Positions 1-9,805 are shown, counted from the first letter of the stretch. The stretch: DNA of 33,641 bases from JACDDK01 sp035689095 (GCA_035689095.1 DASSMB010000043.1:1-33641), one strand, 5' to 3'. Notes: generated by a model not told the origin, from the letters alone. Made by a program: numbers and translations.

Positions 1-1
1 G

Positions 2-478
2 ACGAAGGACGGCGACTACGCCCTGATAGCCGGCAACGCCGACACCGTCTTCGGGCGGCTGGCGAAGGCGCTCGGCCATCCCGAGTGGGCGGAAGACGAG
101 AAGTTCGCCACGCACCATGCGCGGGGCGAGAACATGGAGGAGTTGGACGCCATGATCTCCGCCTGGACCAGAGAGCGTACGGTGGACGAGGTGCTCGGCG
201 CCATGGCCGAGGCTGGAGTACCGGCGGGGAAGGTCTTCACCGCCGAGGATATGCTCGAAGACCCGCACTACGCCGCCCGCGAGAACGTCATCACCGTCGA
301 GGATCCGGAGATCGGCGAGTTCCCGATGCAGAACGTCGTACCGCGCCTCTCGGAGACCCCCGGAGAGGTACGCTGGACCGGCCCCGCCCTCGGCCAGCAC
401 AACGAGGAAGTGTATGCGGAAGTCCTGGGTCTGAGCAGCGAAGAGCTTGACATGTTGCGCGAGCGAGGGATCGTCTGA
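2..478 (+). CDS. CoA-transferase family III (CaiB/BaiF), C-terminal part
   Basis: The open frame enters from the left edge, so only the C-terminal ~158 residues are visible and the start lies outside. They match the C-terminal region of family III CoA-transferases: a GDYALIAGN-type strand, then RLAKALGHPEW, the DEKFATHHAR helix, a GVPAGKV turn, DMLEDPHYAARE, and the final LGQHNEEV followed by a helical tail. Family members move CoA between acyl groups of carboxylic acids in the cytoplasm. The catalytic Asp lies in the missing N-terminal part and cannot be checked. The stop overlaps the ATG of the next gene (ATGA), so it is translationally coupled to the HMG-CoA-lyase-like gene. The acyl substrate cannot be read from sequence. 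The family call is firm, the substrate open. Confidence 0.88.
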   Translation, partial: TKDGDYALIAGNADTVFGRLAKALGHPEWAEDEKFATHHARGENMEELDAMISAWTRERTVDEVLGAMAEAGVPAGKVFTAEDMLEDPHYAARENVITVEDPEIGEFPMQNVVPRLSETPGEVRWTGPALGQHNEEVYAEVLGLSSEELDMLRERGIV

Positions 479-1371
479 TGCGGGTCGAGGTCGTGGACGT
501 TGGGCCCCGCGACGGACTCCAGAATGAAGACAGGACGCTGACGCCGGAGGTCCGGGCCGAGTTGTGCGACCGGCTGGCGGCGGCTGGCGTGTCGCGTGTG
601 GAGGCGGCCAGCTTCGTCAACCCCAGGCGCGTCCCCCAGATGGCAGGCGCCGAGGAGGTCATGTCCGGCATACGCCGGAGTCCCGGAACGAGCTATGCCG
701 GGCTCGTCCTGAACGAGAGGGGCTACGAGCGGGCCGTACAGGCCGGGGTGGACGAGGTGCGCTATGCCTTTCCGGTGATGGAAACCTTTGCGAAGCGCAA
801 CCAGAACACGACCGTGGAGGATGCTACTGCTCTGGCGGGACGGCTGGTGGAGCGCGCGCGGCTGGACGGCGTGCGGGTCTCGATCACGCTCTCGGCCGCG
901 TTCGGAGACCCTTTCGAGGGGAGAGTGGACCCGGCGCGCGTCCTGCGTATCGCGGAGGTGGTCGCGGAGGCCCGTCCCGACGAGGTCGTGCTGGCCGACA
1001 CCATCGGCGTCGGGGTGCCGAGCCAGGTGCATCAACTCGTCGAGGGTGTTGCGGGCTTTGGCGTCACGGTCGGTTGCCACTTCCACGATACGCGTAACAC
1101 GGGGATCGCAAACGCGGCGGCGGCCATAGAGTCCGGGGCGACGGTGCTGGACGCTTCGGTAGGGGGGACGGGCGGCTGCCCGTTCGCGCCGCGGGCGACC
1201 GGCAACATCGCCACGGAGGACCTCGTATACCTGCTGCACGGTATGGGACACGAGACGGGGATTGACCTGGAGGGGCTGATTGAGGTGGCGGCGTGGCTCG
1301 CGGAGCAACTCGGAAAGGAGCTTCCGGGGCAGGTCTACAAGGCCGGCAACTTCGAGCCGGTGGCCGGATGA
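478..1371 (+). CDS. Hydroxymethylglutaryl-CoA lyase-like enzyme
   Basis: This 297-residue protein has the usual length for bacterial HMG-CoA lyases (DRE-TIM metallolyase family), which cleave 3-hydroxy-3-methylglutaryl-CoA to acetyl-CoA and acetoacetate. The N-terminal motif VGPRDGLQNE (residues 8-17) holds the catalytic Arg and metal-binding Asp. Metal-binding HFHD is at 201-204. The signature loop GGTGGCPFAPRATGN around 229-243 carries the catalytic Cys234 and the conserved Asn. The ATG overlaps the stop of the CoA-transferase, suggesting that an acid is first activated by CoA transfer and then cleaved. Relatives act on other 3-hydroxyacyl-CoA substrates such as citramalyl-CoA, so substrate specificity is uncertain. 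A 57-bp gap with a new ribosome site separates it from hyuA, probably in the same transcript. Confidence 0.88.
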   Translation: MRVEVVDVGPRDGLQNEDRTLTPEVRAELCDRLAAAGVSRVEAASFVNPRRVPQMAGAEEVMSGIRRSPGTSYAGLVLNERGYERAVQAGVDEVRYAFPVMETFAKRNQNTTVEDATALAGRLVERARLDGVRVSITLSAAFGDPFEGRVDPARVLRIAEVVAEARPDEVVLADTIGVGVPSQVHQLVEGVAGFGVTVGCHFHDTRNTGIANAAAAIESGATVLDASVGGTGGCPFAPRATGNIATEDLVYLLHGMGHETGIDLEGLIEVAAWLAEQLGKELPGQVYKAGNFEPVAG

Positions 1372-1428
1372 GAGCGGGGACCCTTCCGGCTCTATTTTGT
1401 GCGGGACTGACGGGAAAAGGAGCGCGAG

Positions 1429-3483
1429 TTGGCATATAACGTGGCGGTAGACGTGGGCGGGACGTTCACGGACGTGCTGGTCTTTAACGAGGACACGGGC
1501 GAGCTGACGGAAGGGAAGGTCCTCTCGACCCCGGAAGACCCGTCGAAAGGGGTCGTCACCGGCATAGAGAGCGTGTGCGGGAAGGTCGGTATAGGGTTCA
1601 CGGACCTGAATCTGCTGTTCCACGGCACGACCGTGGTGACGAACATGATCCTTACGAATACCGGCTCGCGTGTTGGGCTGTTGACAACGAAGGGACACGA
1701 GCAGATCCTGCACCTCGCCCGCGCCTGGACGCCGGGTCCTCTCTACGGCTGGATGGCCCTCCAGAAGCCCGACCCTCCCGCCGACCCGACCGACACCATC
1801 GGCATCTCCGAGCGGATCACCGCCGGTGGGCAGGTGTTGCGGGAACTGGACGAGGATGAGGTGCGCCAGGCTGTAAGGAAGCTTGTGGACCGGGGTGTGG
1901 AGTCGCTCGCCATCGGATTCCTCAACTCCTACGTCAACCCCGCGCACGAGCGACGCGCCCGGGACATCGTGCGCGAGGCGCACCCGGATCTCTCCGTCTC
2001 CATCTCCGCGGATATCGGCCAGGAGTACGGCGAGTACGAGCGGACGCTGACGACCGTGGTGAACACGGCCGTGCAGCCGCGCACCATCGTCTACATGAGG
2101 AACTTCGAGTCCTCGATAGCGGAGAAGCAGTTCGGCGGCGCGCTCTCCATCGTCCGCTCCGACGGCGGCGCGATGAGCACGGAGGCGGTCGCGGCGCGAC
2201 CGATCCAGATAGCCCTCTCCGGTCCGTCCGGCGGCGTCACCGGTTCGGCGTACCTGGCCCGCGAGATGGGGGCGCCGGACATCCTGACCTTCGACATGGG
2301 CGGGACTTCGACGGACGTGTCGCTGTGCCTGGGCGGCGAACCGCTCGTGCGGCGTGAGATTCAGCTCGGCTACTATCAGTTCAAGTCTCCCGCGGTGGAC
2401 GTACACAGCGTGGGCGCGGGGGGCGGTTCCATCGCCTTCGTCTCCAAGAGCGGCGCCCTGCAAGTTGGTCCCGCCAGCGCGGGCGCCGACCCCGGACCGG
2501 CCTGCTATGGACGCGGCGGCGAGGAGCCCACCGTCACCGACGCGAATGTGGTCCTGCACCGCATACCGCCGGGCGTCGCACTTGGGGGCACCCTGGATCT
2601 TGATGAAGATGCGGCGAAGAAAGCCGTGGGGAAGATCGCCGAGTCCGTCGGTATGGGCGTCGAGGAGGCGGCGGAGGCGATCCTGGATATCGTCAACGAG
2701 AACATGCACGCCGCCCTGCGCGTTGTGAGCGTGGAGCGTGGCTACGACCCGCGGAACTTCGGGCTCGTCGCCTTCGGCGGAGCCGGTCCGATGCACGCCA
2801 ATGCACTCGGCAGGCTCATCCGGTCGCGGTCGGTGATCGTGCCGCCTACGCCGGGGGTCATGAGCGCGTTCGGGTTCCTCTCCTCGGACATCCAGAACGA
2901 GTTCCCGGAGACTTACCTGAAGATCGCCGAGGAGACCCCGGCCCAGGAGATGAAGCAGACGTTCGAGTCCCTCATCGCCCAGGCCGACGAGTGGCTGGAC
3001 GGTGAGGGGGTGGATGAGGACAAGAAGCGCTTCGACCTCTACGCCGACTGCCGCTACTACCTGCAGAACATCCAGATACCCTGCCGGTTCGATCTGGACG
3101 AACTCAAGGACGGAGACAGCGCGTTCCTGCGCGAGCGGTTCGAGGAGGCCCACCGGCAGAGGTACAATTTCGAGCTGCCGGACTCGCCGCTGGAGATCGC
3201 CACGATACGGGTAGTCGGGCGCGGCACGATCCGGGGCGTCAGCCTCGTGGAGAGCGAGGACGGCGCCGGTAAGGATGCTTCGGGGGCTGTCATCCGGGAA
3301 GACCGGGTATTCTTCAACGGCGAGTGGATGGAGACCCCGATCTACGAGCGCGGAAAGCTCCGACCGGGCAACGTGATCTCGGGCCCGGCGGTCGTCGCGC
3401 AGGACGACACGACGACCGTGATCGAGCCCGGCTACCGGGGCGCGGTGGACCGCTACGGGAACATCCTGATCGAGGAGGCGTAG
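1429..3483 (+). CDS. hyuA: Hydantoinase A family subunit (HyuA / N-methylhydantoinase alpha-type)
   Basis: This 684-residue protein belongs to the hydantoinase A / 5-oxoprolinase / acetone carboxylase beta family. The N-terminal fold starts at once (VAVDVGGTFTDVL, about residues 5-17), with FHGTTVVTN near 64 and a second nucleotide-binding segment including LSGPSGGVTG and FDMGGTSTDVS (about 262-300). These are the actin-like ATPase elements of the ATP-dependent family. It pairs with the next gene, HyuB, 4 bp downstream, and the two normally form one enzyme that opens a cyclic amide at the cost of ATP. The start is TTG, chosen because AAAAGGAG lies a few bases upstream and the conserved N-terminus follows immediately. 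Related subunits carboxylate ketones, so N-methylhydantoin, hydantoin, 5-oxoproline and ketone substrates all remain possible; the downstream amidase favours a hydantoin. Confidence 0.9.
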   Translation: MAYNVAVDVGGTFTDVLVFNEDTGELTEGKVLSTPEDPSKGVVTGIESVCGKVGIGFTDLNLLFHGTTVVTNMILTNTGSRVGLLTTKGHEQILHLARAWTPGPLYGWMALQKPDPPADPTDTIGISERITAGGQVLRELDEDEVRQAVRKLVDRGVESLAIGFLNSYVNPAHERRARDIVREAHPDLSVSISADIGQEYGEYERTLTTVVNTAVQPRTIVYMRNFESSIAEKQFGGALSIVRSDGGAMSTEAVAARPIQIALSGPSGGVTGSAYLAREMGAPDILTFDMGGTSTDVSLCLGGEPLVRREIQLGYYQFKSPAVDVHSVGAGGGSIAFVSKSGALQVGPASAGADPGPACYGRGGEEPTVTDANVVLHRIPPGVALGGTLDLDEDAAKKAVGKIAESVGMGVEEAAEAILDIVNENMHAALRVVSVERGYDPRNFGLVAFGGAGPMHANALGRLIRSRSVIVPPTPGVMSAFGFLSSDIQNEFPETYLKIAEETPAQEMKQTFESLIAQADEWLDGEGVDEDKKRFDLYADCRYYLQNIQIPCRFDLDELKDGDSAFLRERFEEAHRQRYNFELPDSPLEIATIRVVGRGTIRGVSLVESEDGAGKDASGAVIREDRVFFNGEWMETPIYERGKLRPGNVISGPAVVAQDDTTTVIEPGYRGAVDRYGNILIEEA

Positions 3484-3487
3484 AGAG

Positions 3488-5380
3488 ATGATCCATAAAG
3501 AAGCCCTGCCGGACTTCGTCCGGGAACACGACATAGACAAGGTTACTCTCGACATCATCGAGAACGCGCTCAAGAACATCCGCGACGAGATGGACCGGGT
3601 GCTCGTCACCACGGCTGTCAGCCCCATCATCCGCGAGCAGGCCGACGAGTTTCCCCTCATCGCAGATAAGAAGGGGCGCATGATCGTGGGCCAGTTCGGT
3701 AGCCCCGTGGATACCGTCCTCGAAAACTCCCCCTACAAGGTCGAGGACCTAAAGGACGGGGACCTGATCGCCCTGAACGACCCCTACATGATGGAGGGCT
3801 CGACCTCGCACCTGCCCGACATCCTCCTGGTCCGCCCGATCTTCTACGACGGAGATCACATCGGTTACGCCCTGCAATGGGGCAACCTGATGGACGTGGG
3901 CGGGAAGACCCCCGGCTCTATACCCATTGACGCCCGCTCTATCTATGAGGAAGGCGTCCGTATGCCGCCCGTCAAGCTCTACGATGGCGGGAAGCTCAAC
4001 GAGGAGGTCCTGCGCTTCTTCTGCCACAATTCCCGCACCCCGCGCGAGACGCGGGCGGACATCATGGCGATAGCCGCCGGGACCGCCGCCGGAGCCCAGC
4101 GCGTCAAGGATATCTGCGACCGTTTCGGTAAGGACACCTACCTCGAAGCATGTGATGCCTTGCTTGACAGGACGCGCACCAGCGTGATGGGCCTCATTCA
4201 GCAGCTCATCCCCGAGGACCAGCGCTTCGAGTTCGAGGACTACACCGACGACGACGGCCTCGGCAACGGCCCTATAAAACTCAAGCTCGCCATGTGGCGC
4301 GAGGGCGACAGCCTGCACCTCGACTGGACCGGCACCGACCCGCAAGTCCCCGGCCCGGTCAACTTCCTCCTCAACCACGAGATGTTCCAGATGTTCGCCG
4401 GGGTCTTCCTCATCTCCGCCGTGGACCCGACCATCCTCTTCAACGACGGTTACGCCGACATCATCAAGGTAACCATCCCCGACGGCTCCGTCCTGCGCCC
4501 GAAGGCCCCCGCGCCTCTCTCCAACCGACTCGTCGTCATGGCGCGGCTCTTCGATGTGCTCGGCGCGGTCTACGCCAAGGCCATCGGCTTCAACGTCTCC
4601 GGTTCCTACGGCACGAGCCCGAACTTCGTCTACTCCGGCGTAAAGGAGAGCGGCGAGACGTTCCAGACCATGGAGATCCTGTACGGCGGCATCCCCGCCA
4701 TACCGGGAAAGGACGGCCTCGACGGACATTCCTGGTGGCCGGAGTTCCTGGCCGTCCCCGCCGAGTACATGGAGACCTACTACCCGATGATCGTCGAGGA
4801 GTACGCCACGCGCCGCGACTCCTGCGGCGCGGGCCAGTTCCGGGGCGGCTGCGGCATAAAGAAGGTCTATCGGTTCCTGGCCGACGGCAGCATCACTTAC
4901 CAGGACGACCGAGCCGCGACCTTCCCCTACGGCGTCGCCGGCGGCAAACCTGGCGCGTCGTCCCGGAAGACGCTCATCCGCGAGGGTGGGGAAGAGGTGG
5001 ACCTCCCCTCCAAGGTCAGCGGCGTCCCCGTCTACGAGGGCGACCTCCTCGTCTTCGAGACTGCTGGAGCCGGAGGCGTCGGAGACCCGCTCGACCGTGA
5101 CCCGGAAGCCGTTGCGAAGGACGTGCGCTGGAACCTCATCAGCCGGGAGGCCGCCGAAAATGACTACGGTGTAGTCCTCGATGGCGAAGGCGCGATAGAT
5201 ACCGCCGCGACAGAGTCCCGCCGGGAAGAGTTGAAGAGCAGCCGCGGCGAGCTTCCGCAGTTCGACCACGGGCCGCTCCCCTCGCTGGAGGAGCAGCGGA
5301 TAGCCATCGCCGAGACCCGGCGCAAGTTCAACGAGTGGCTCTCGGGAGAGATGGGCTCGGCGCGACGCAACGGGAGGTAG
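3488..5380 (+). CDS. hyuB: Hydantoinase B family subunit (HyuB / N-methylhydantoinase beta-type)
   Basis: This 630-residue protein is the partner of HyuA. The hydantoinase B fold is visible from about residue 18 (a long helix with ALKNIRDEMDRVL), followed by FPLIADKKGRM, the NDPYMMEGSTSHLPD segment near 100-114 that carries family metal-site residues, and a GNLMDVGG segment near 138-145. The C-terminal half contains GSYGTSP, a DSCGAGQFRGGCG loop and a GVAGGKPGA segment typical of the family. It starts with ATG after GTAGAGAG four bases past the hyuA stop, so the two subunits are surely co-translated. Cytoplasmic ATP-dependent hydrolysis of a cyclic amide is the family activity closest to this context; acetone/acetophenone carboxylase-type chemistry is the main alternative. 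The family is secure, the substrate inferred. Confidence 0.9.
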   Translation: MIHKEALPDFVREHDIDKVTLDIIENALKNIRDEMDRVLVTTAVSPIIREQADEFPLIADKKGRMIVGQFGSPVDTVLENSPYKVEDLKDGDLIALNDPYMMEGSTSHLPDILLVRPIFYDGDHIGYALQWGNLMDVGGKTPGSIPIDARSIYEEGVRMPPVKLYDGGKLNEEVLRFFCHNSRTPRETRADIMAIAAGTAAGAQRVKDICDRFGKDTYLEACDALLDRTRTSVMGLIQQLIPEDQRFEFEDYTDDDGLGNGPIKLKLAMWREGDSLHLDWTGTDPQVPGPVNFLLNHEMFQMFAGVFLISAVDPTILFNDGYADIIKVTIPDGSVLRPKAPAPLSNRLVVMARLFDVLGAVYAKAIGFNVSGSYGTSPNFVYSGVKESGETFQTMEILYGGIPAIPGKDGLDGHSWWPEFLAVPAEYMETYYPMIVEEYATRRDSCGAGQFRGGCGIKKVYRFLADGSITYQDDRAATFPYGVAGGKPGASSRKTLIREGGEEVDLPSKVSGVPVYEGDLLVFETAGAGGVGDPLDRDPEAVAKDVRWNLISREAAENDYGVVLDGEGAIDTAATESRREELKSSRGELPQFDHGPLPSLEEQRIAIAETRRKFNEWLSGEMGSARRNGR

Positions 5381-5384
5381 AACG

Positions 5385-6011
5385 TTGACGCACATCCAGG
5401 GCTTCGGCGAGCGGGGCGGTTTCGGCCGGCGTCCCGCCCTCGCCGTCATAGACATGACCCTCGGCTTCACCGACCCCGAGTCCCCGCTCGCCTGCGACCT
5501 GGAAGGCCCGGTCGCGGAGATACAGAAGATCCTCGAAGCCGCCCGTCGGGCGGAAATTCCGGTCATCTTCACCACCATCGCCTACCGCGAGTCCGACAAG
5601 CTGACCGCCGCCGCCTTTATAGATAAGGTCCCGGCCCTGCTCACCCTCGAAGCCGGTTCCCGCTGGGCCGATATCGACCCGCGCATAGCCCCTCGCGAGT
5701 CGGAGCCCGTCCTCAACAAGCTCTTCGCTTCCGGCTTCTTCGGCACCGGCCTCTCCAGCGCCCTGACCGCCGCCGGGGTAGACACCCTCATCATTACCGG
5801 CGCTTCTACTTCCGGCTGCGTCCGCGCCACCGCCGTGGACGCCCTCCAGTACGGCTTCCGCCCGGTCGTCCCGCGCGAGGCCGTCGGTGACCGCAACCCC
5901 GACGCCCACGAGGCCAACCTCTATGACATAGACGCCAAGTACGGGGACGTAACGACGGTGAAGGATACGCTGGCGTATCTGGAGGAGATCAAGGCTGCCA
6001 CGGCTCTTTGA
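5385..6011 (+). CDS. Isochorismatase-fold cysteine hydrolase, N-carbamoylsarcosine amidase-like
   Basis: This 208-residue protein has the catalytic triad of the isochorismatase/cysteine hydrolase superfamily: Asp23 in ALAVIDMTLGFTD, Lys112 in LNKLFASGFFGTGL and Cys145 in GASTSGCVRATAVDAL, with the typical helix after the Cys. The start FGRRPALAVIDMT...FTDP...SPL resembles N-carbamoylsarcosine amidases, which split N-carbamoylsarcosine to sarcosine, CO2 and ammonia. It starts with TTG; the ribosome site GGGAGG overlaps the hyuB stop, so it is the last gene of the hydantoinase operon. The product of an N-methylhydantoinase is exactly N-carbamoylsarcosine, so context and family agree. Other N-carbamoyl amino acids or a nicotinamidase-like amide are alternatives. 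The next gene is convergent, 29 bp away. Confidence 0.82.
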   Translation: MTHIQGFGERGGFGRRPALAVIDMTLGFTDPESPLACDLEGPVAEIQKILEAARRAEIPVIFTTIAYRESDKLTAAAFIDKVPALLTLEAGSRWADIDPRIAPRESEPVLNKLFASGFFGTGLSSALTAAGVDTLIITGASTSGCVRATAVDALQYGFRPVVPREAVGDRNPDAHEANLYDIDAKYGDVTTVKDTLAYLEEIKAATAL

Positions 6012-6040
6012 GCGTACGGATCGAAACGGGGCGCGAGGAT

Positions 6041-6625
6041 CTAATCTTTCGGATACAGCCAGAAGGAGAACAGGCGCGTCATGCGCGGCATGATCACATA
6101 CGTCATCAGGCTGACCATGGTGAGCGTGAAGACGAGCGTGCGTAGGGCCATCGGGAGCAGGTTGAGCAGCGGGCCGAAGATGGTGAAGATGACGAGCACC
6201 GTTGGGAAGACCGCGAGCCAGGTAACGATTGCCATCTTGTAGCGCGGCGGCGATGGCTCTCCGGCCTTTGCGGGCAGCGTGAACCACGTCTCCAGCCCTG
6301 TCAGGATCCGGACTTTCTCTTGCTCCAGGAGCAAGTCCCTGGACTTGCGGAGCCAGAGGTGGCGCTCCTCGGACCGCTCCCACTTCTTGAGGTTGCTTAC
6401 GTGATCGAACTTGAAGACGATCTGGAACTCGTCGTCATCGGAGTCGCTGGGCCGGATAATGTTTGACCCCAGGTATCCAGGATACTCGGACGCAGCCCCG
6501 AGTATCCCCGAGACCCACTCCTCGAACTCCTGCTCCCGCCCCGGTTTCACGCGCCGCGAAGCCACCGCCGTAACGGGTGGGTCTTCTCCGGGAACTGTAT
6601 CTACGTGTTCCGGCGGATTACTCAA
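6041..6625 (-). CDS. ABM-domain (antibiotic biosynthesis monooxygenase-like) membrane protein
   Basis: This 194-residue protein has two parts. Residues ~18-110 form a ferredoxin-like ABM domain (TAVASRRVKPGREQEFEEW, then YPGYLGSNIIRP, FQIVFKFDHVSNLKKWERS and a TGLETWF strand). Residues ~128-190 contain two hydrophobic segments (WLAVFPTVLVIFTIFGPLL and a stretch containing LVFTLTMVSLMTYVIMP), so the domain is probably tethered to the cytoplasmic membrane. ABM domains occur in small cofactor-independent monooxygenases and haem-degrading enzymes, but many have no known activity, and none can be assigned here. The start is TTG with a GGAG about 11 bases upstream. It converges on the amidase gene and diverges from citrate synthase across 234 bp; no minus-strand promoter of good quality was found there. 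Confidence 0.75.
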   Translation of the reverse strand: MSNPPEHVDTVPGEDPPVTAVASRRVKPGREQEFEEWVSGILGAASEYPGYLGSNIIRPSDSDDDEFQIVFKFDHVSNLKKWERSEERHLWLRKSRDLLLEQEKVRILTGLETWFTLPAKAGEPSPPRYKMAIVTWLAVFPTVLVIFTIFGPLLNLLPMALRTLVFTLTMVSLMTYVIMPRMTRLFSFWLYPKD

Positions 6626-6859
6626 TAAAGCCTGCTCCAGATCGATAAGGCGTTGCCCGCTACATTAAAGCCCAGGCGCCGCGCGTTGACTACCCACCAT
6701 AGGTATATACCAGAGGTCTAAATCCTCGCCGCAAGCCCGGCGCTTTCCGTGTGGTCGCTTTTGAGGGATAATGACCGCGGCCGGAATTAAAGAAACGCTT
6801 TACAAGCATATATGTAGGGTTTGCATCTATAATACAGATATAACAGAAAGGGGCACGGT
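6626..6859. other. Divergent intergenic region between ABM protein and citrate synthase
   Basis: This 234-bp gap is AT-richer than the flanking genes and must carry promoters for both directions. It holds a short perfect palindrome GGTATATACC (6702-6711), a GATAAT (6767-6772) with a poor TTTCCG 17 bp upstream, a TTTACA (6799-6804) and a TATAAT (6828-6833). No open frame with coding character is seen. Confidence 0.5.
6828..6833 (+). promoter_or_regulatory. Putative -10 box (TATAAT) of citrate synthase
   Basis: A perfect TATAAT lies 26 bp before the TTG start of citrate synthase, in the AT-rich end of the intergenic region. The nearest -35-like sequence, TTTACA at 6799-6804, is 23 bp away, too far for a normal spacer, so the -35 is weak or an activator is used. 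Confidence 0.4.
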
Positions 6860-8194
<1,335 letters not shown>

Positions 8195-8205
8195 GGGCTG
8201 ATCCA

Positions 8206-8230
8206 GGAGGCTGGCGCCGCGCCAGCCTCC
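8206..8230. terminator. Hairpin between convergent citrate synthase and FGGY kinase genes
   Basis: GGAGGCTGGCG pairs perfectly with CGCCAGCCTCC across a 3-nt loop, an 11-bp GC-rich stem in the 43-bp convergent gap. There is no good T-tract on either side, so it may act as an RNA-processing or Rho-assisted end, or as a bidirectional terminator. Confidence 0.6.
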
Positions 8231-8237
8231 GTCCCGG

Positions 8238-9731
8238 CTATTCTCCGGTCCCGCTGGATCTCATCACGGCGTCGTAGAGGCGCCGCTGACGTTCCAGGGC
8301 GTTCCGATAGACCTTATGCCGCTCGGGGTCGGGGTCGAATGTATCGCCAAGCGGCGCTTCTATATCCTCTATCTTCAGGGTTCCGAGCTTCTCAAGGGCG
8401 AGCAGGGCCGCGCCGCGGCTCGATGCCTCCTTCACACCGGAGAGCGTAACGGGCCGGCCGAGGACATCGGCCATGATCCTGGTCCAGGTCGGCGAGTTCA
8501 GGAGCCCGCCGCCCGTCGCCACGATCTCCTTCTCGCCGGGCGACGTGGACTCCAACTGCTCCGCGATGATCGCGAACCGCAGCGCCACGGACTCCATCGC
8601 CGCCCGCATTATCTCGACCGGCCCGCTCGTCATCGAGAGGCCCGCGATGGTGCCGTTCGCGTGATCCGCCCATGCCGGGCCGCGCTCTCCGGCCAGCAGC
8701 GGGAGGAAAGTGAGACCGTGCGAGTCCGGTTCCATCCGCGAGAGCTGTTTATCGATCTCTCCCGGTTCCGGCAGGCGCAGCGTGTCCCGCAGCCACTGAA
8801 CCAGGTTCCCGCCGTTGGAGAGCGCGCCGCCCATGACGAACCTCTCGGCGTCCGCCCGGTAGCACCAGGGACCGTCGGGTATCTCCACGCTCCCGGCCTT
8901 CCACAGCACCCGCAGCGCGCCGCTCGTCCCGACCATCAGGGCGAGCCGGTCTTCAGTTACGCAACCGCTCCCCGCGTTCGAGCACGCCCCGTCACCCACC
9001 GCCGGGAACCACGGCACGTCGGCGAGCGCGGGCCAACGCTCCGCATACTCTGCCGTCAGGCCGCTGGCCGGCTCATCGGAGATAGGCGAGAGTTGCGCTT
9101 CGTCGATGGGCAGCGCATCCAGCATACCCTCGTCCCACACGAGCCGGTGCTGGTCGAAGAGACCGGTTGCCGAGGCCATCGAGGTGCCAACGGTCACGGC
9201 ATCTCCTCCGAAGAGTTGTTCGTAAAGGTACTCGCCGACGGAGACGAAGCGTTCTGCCCGCGCGAATTGCTCAGGATGATTACGACTGAGCCAGAGGAGC
9301 TTTGCCGGCAAGTAGCTGGAGTGCAATACGCAGCCGGTGCGACGGTGGACGGCGGACTCGTCGAGCCGCATTCTGAGGTCCGCCGCTTCTGCGGCGGAGC
9401 GGCGGTCCGCCCAGGTGAGGATCGGGGTGACCGGGTTGCCGGCCTGGTCCAGGCCGGTTACGGAATGCCAGAACGTGCTGGCCCCGACGCACGAGACGGA
9501 TGCGCCGCCGGCCTTCGATAACGCGCCGTCAATCGCGCGGGTGAGGAGGTCCAGGACCTCTTCCGCGCTCTTCGTGGCGCCGCCGTCGCGCGTGTAATCC
9601 AGGTCGTAGTCCAGCTTCACCTCCGTGCCATCTACGGGGGCGCCGGCTCCATCATAGAGTGCGGCGCGCACGGAAGAAGAGCCGAGGTCCAGGGCCAGCA
9701 CGTTGGTCTTCCCGCTGTCTCCACCCTTCAT
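8238..9731 (-). CDS. FGGY-family carbohydrate kinase (gluconokinase/xylulokinase-like)
   Basis: This 497-residue sugar kinase of the FGGY family phosphorylates a sugar or sugar acid with ATP. The first domain begins with NVLALDLGSSSVRAALYD (phosphate-1 motif); TFWHSVTGLD, ILTWADRRS and VGTSMASATGLFD form the sugar-binding half. The VGDGACSNAGSG segment carries the expected catalytic Asp and starts the second domain; LMVGTSGALR (phosphate-2) and EIVATGGGLLNSPTW (adenosine motif) follow. The segment order resembles gluconokinases more than glycerol kinases, but specificity is not certain. I chose the ATG at 9731 because GGAGAG lies about 7 bases upstream. An in-frame ATG at 9779 would add 16 residues unlike the family and lacks a good ribosome site. 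The gene stands alone, diverging from the PRC-barrel gene. Confidence 0.85.
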   Translation of the reverse strand: MKGGDSGKTNVLALDLGSSSVRAALYDGAGAPVDGTEVKLDYDLDYTRDGGATKSAEEVLDLLTRAIDGALSKAGGASVSCVGASTFWHSVTGLDQAGNPVTPILTWADRRSAAEAADLRMRLDESAVHRRTGCVLHSSYLPAKLLWLSRNHPEQFARAERFVSVGEYLYEQLFGGDAVTVGTSMASATGLFDQHRLVWDEGMLDALPIDEAQLSPISDEPASGLTAEYAERWPALADVPWFPAVGDGACSNAGSGCVTEDRLALMVGTSGALRVLWKAGSVEIPDGPWCYRADAERFVMGGALSNGGNLVQWLRDTLRLPEPGEIDKQLSRMEPDSHGLTFLPLLAGERGPAWADHANGTIAGLSMTSGPVEIMRAAMESVALRFAIIAEQLESTSPGEKEIVATGGGLLNSPTWTRIMADVLGRPVTLSGVKEASSRGAALLALEKLGTLKIEDIEAPLGDTFDPDPERHKVYRNALERQRRLYDAVMRSSGTGE

Positions 9732-9805
9732 CCAGTCTCTCCGATCCCCGCTTTCCAAAGCCAGTTTAGCAGGCCTCATGGCGCCTCAACTGACTGGGCG
9801 AATCA

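Noticed and set aside
268..3681. 1137-codon open frame on the minus strand opposite the HMG-lyase and hyuA genes
   Set aside because: It is a by-product of GC-rich codon use: its sequence has no recognisable domains, and the plus-strand genes beneath it carry full family motifs.
3749..5578. 609-codon minus-strand frame opposite hyuB
   Set aside because: Antisense shadow of a conserved gene; no motifs or ribosome site.
6702..6711. GGTATATACC palindrome as an operator
   Set aside because: Ten bases only, with no second copy and no clear promoter over it.
8316..9521. 401-codon plus-strand frame opposite the FGGY kinase
   Set aside because: No domain recognised; the minus strand encodes a complete kinase.
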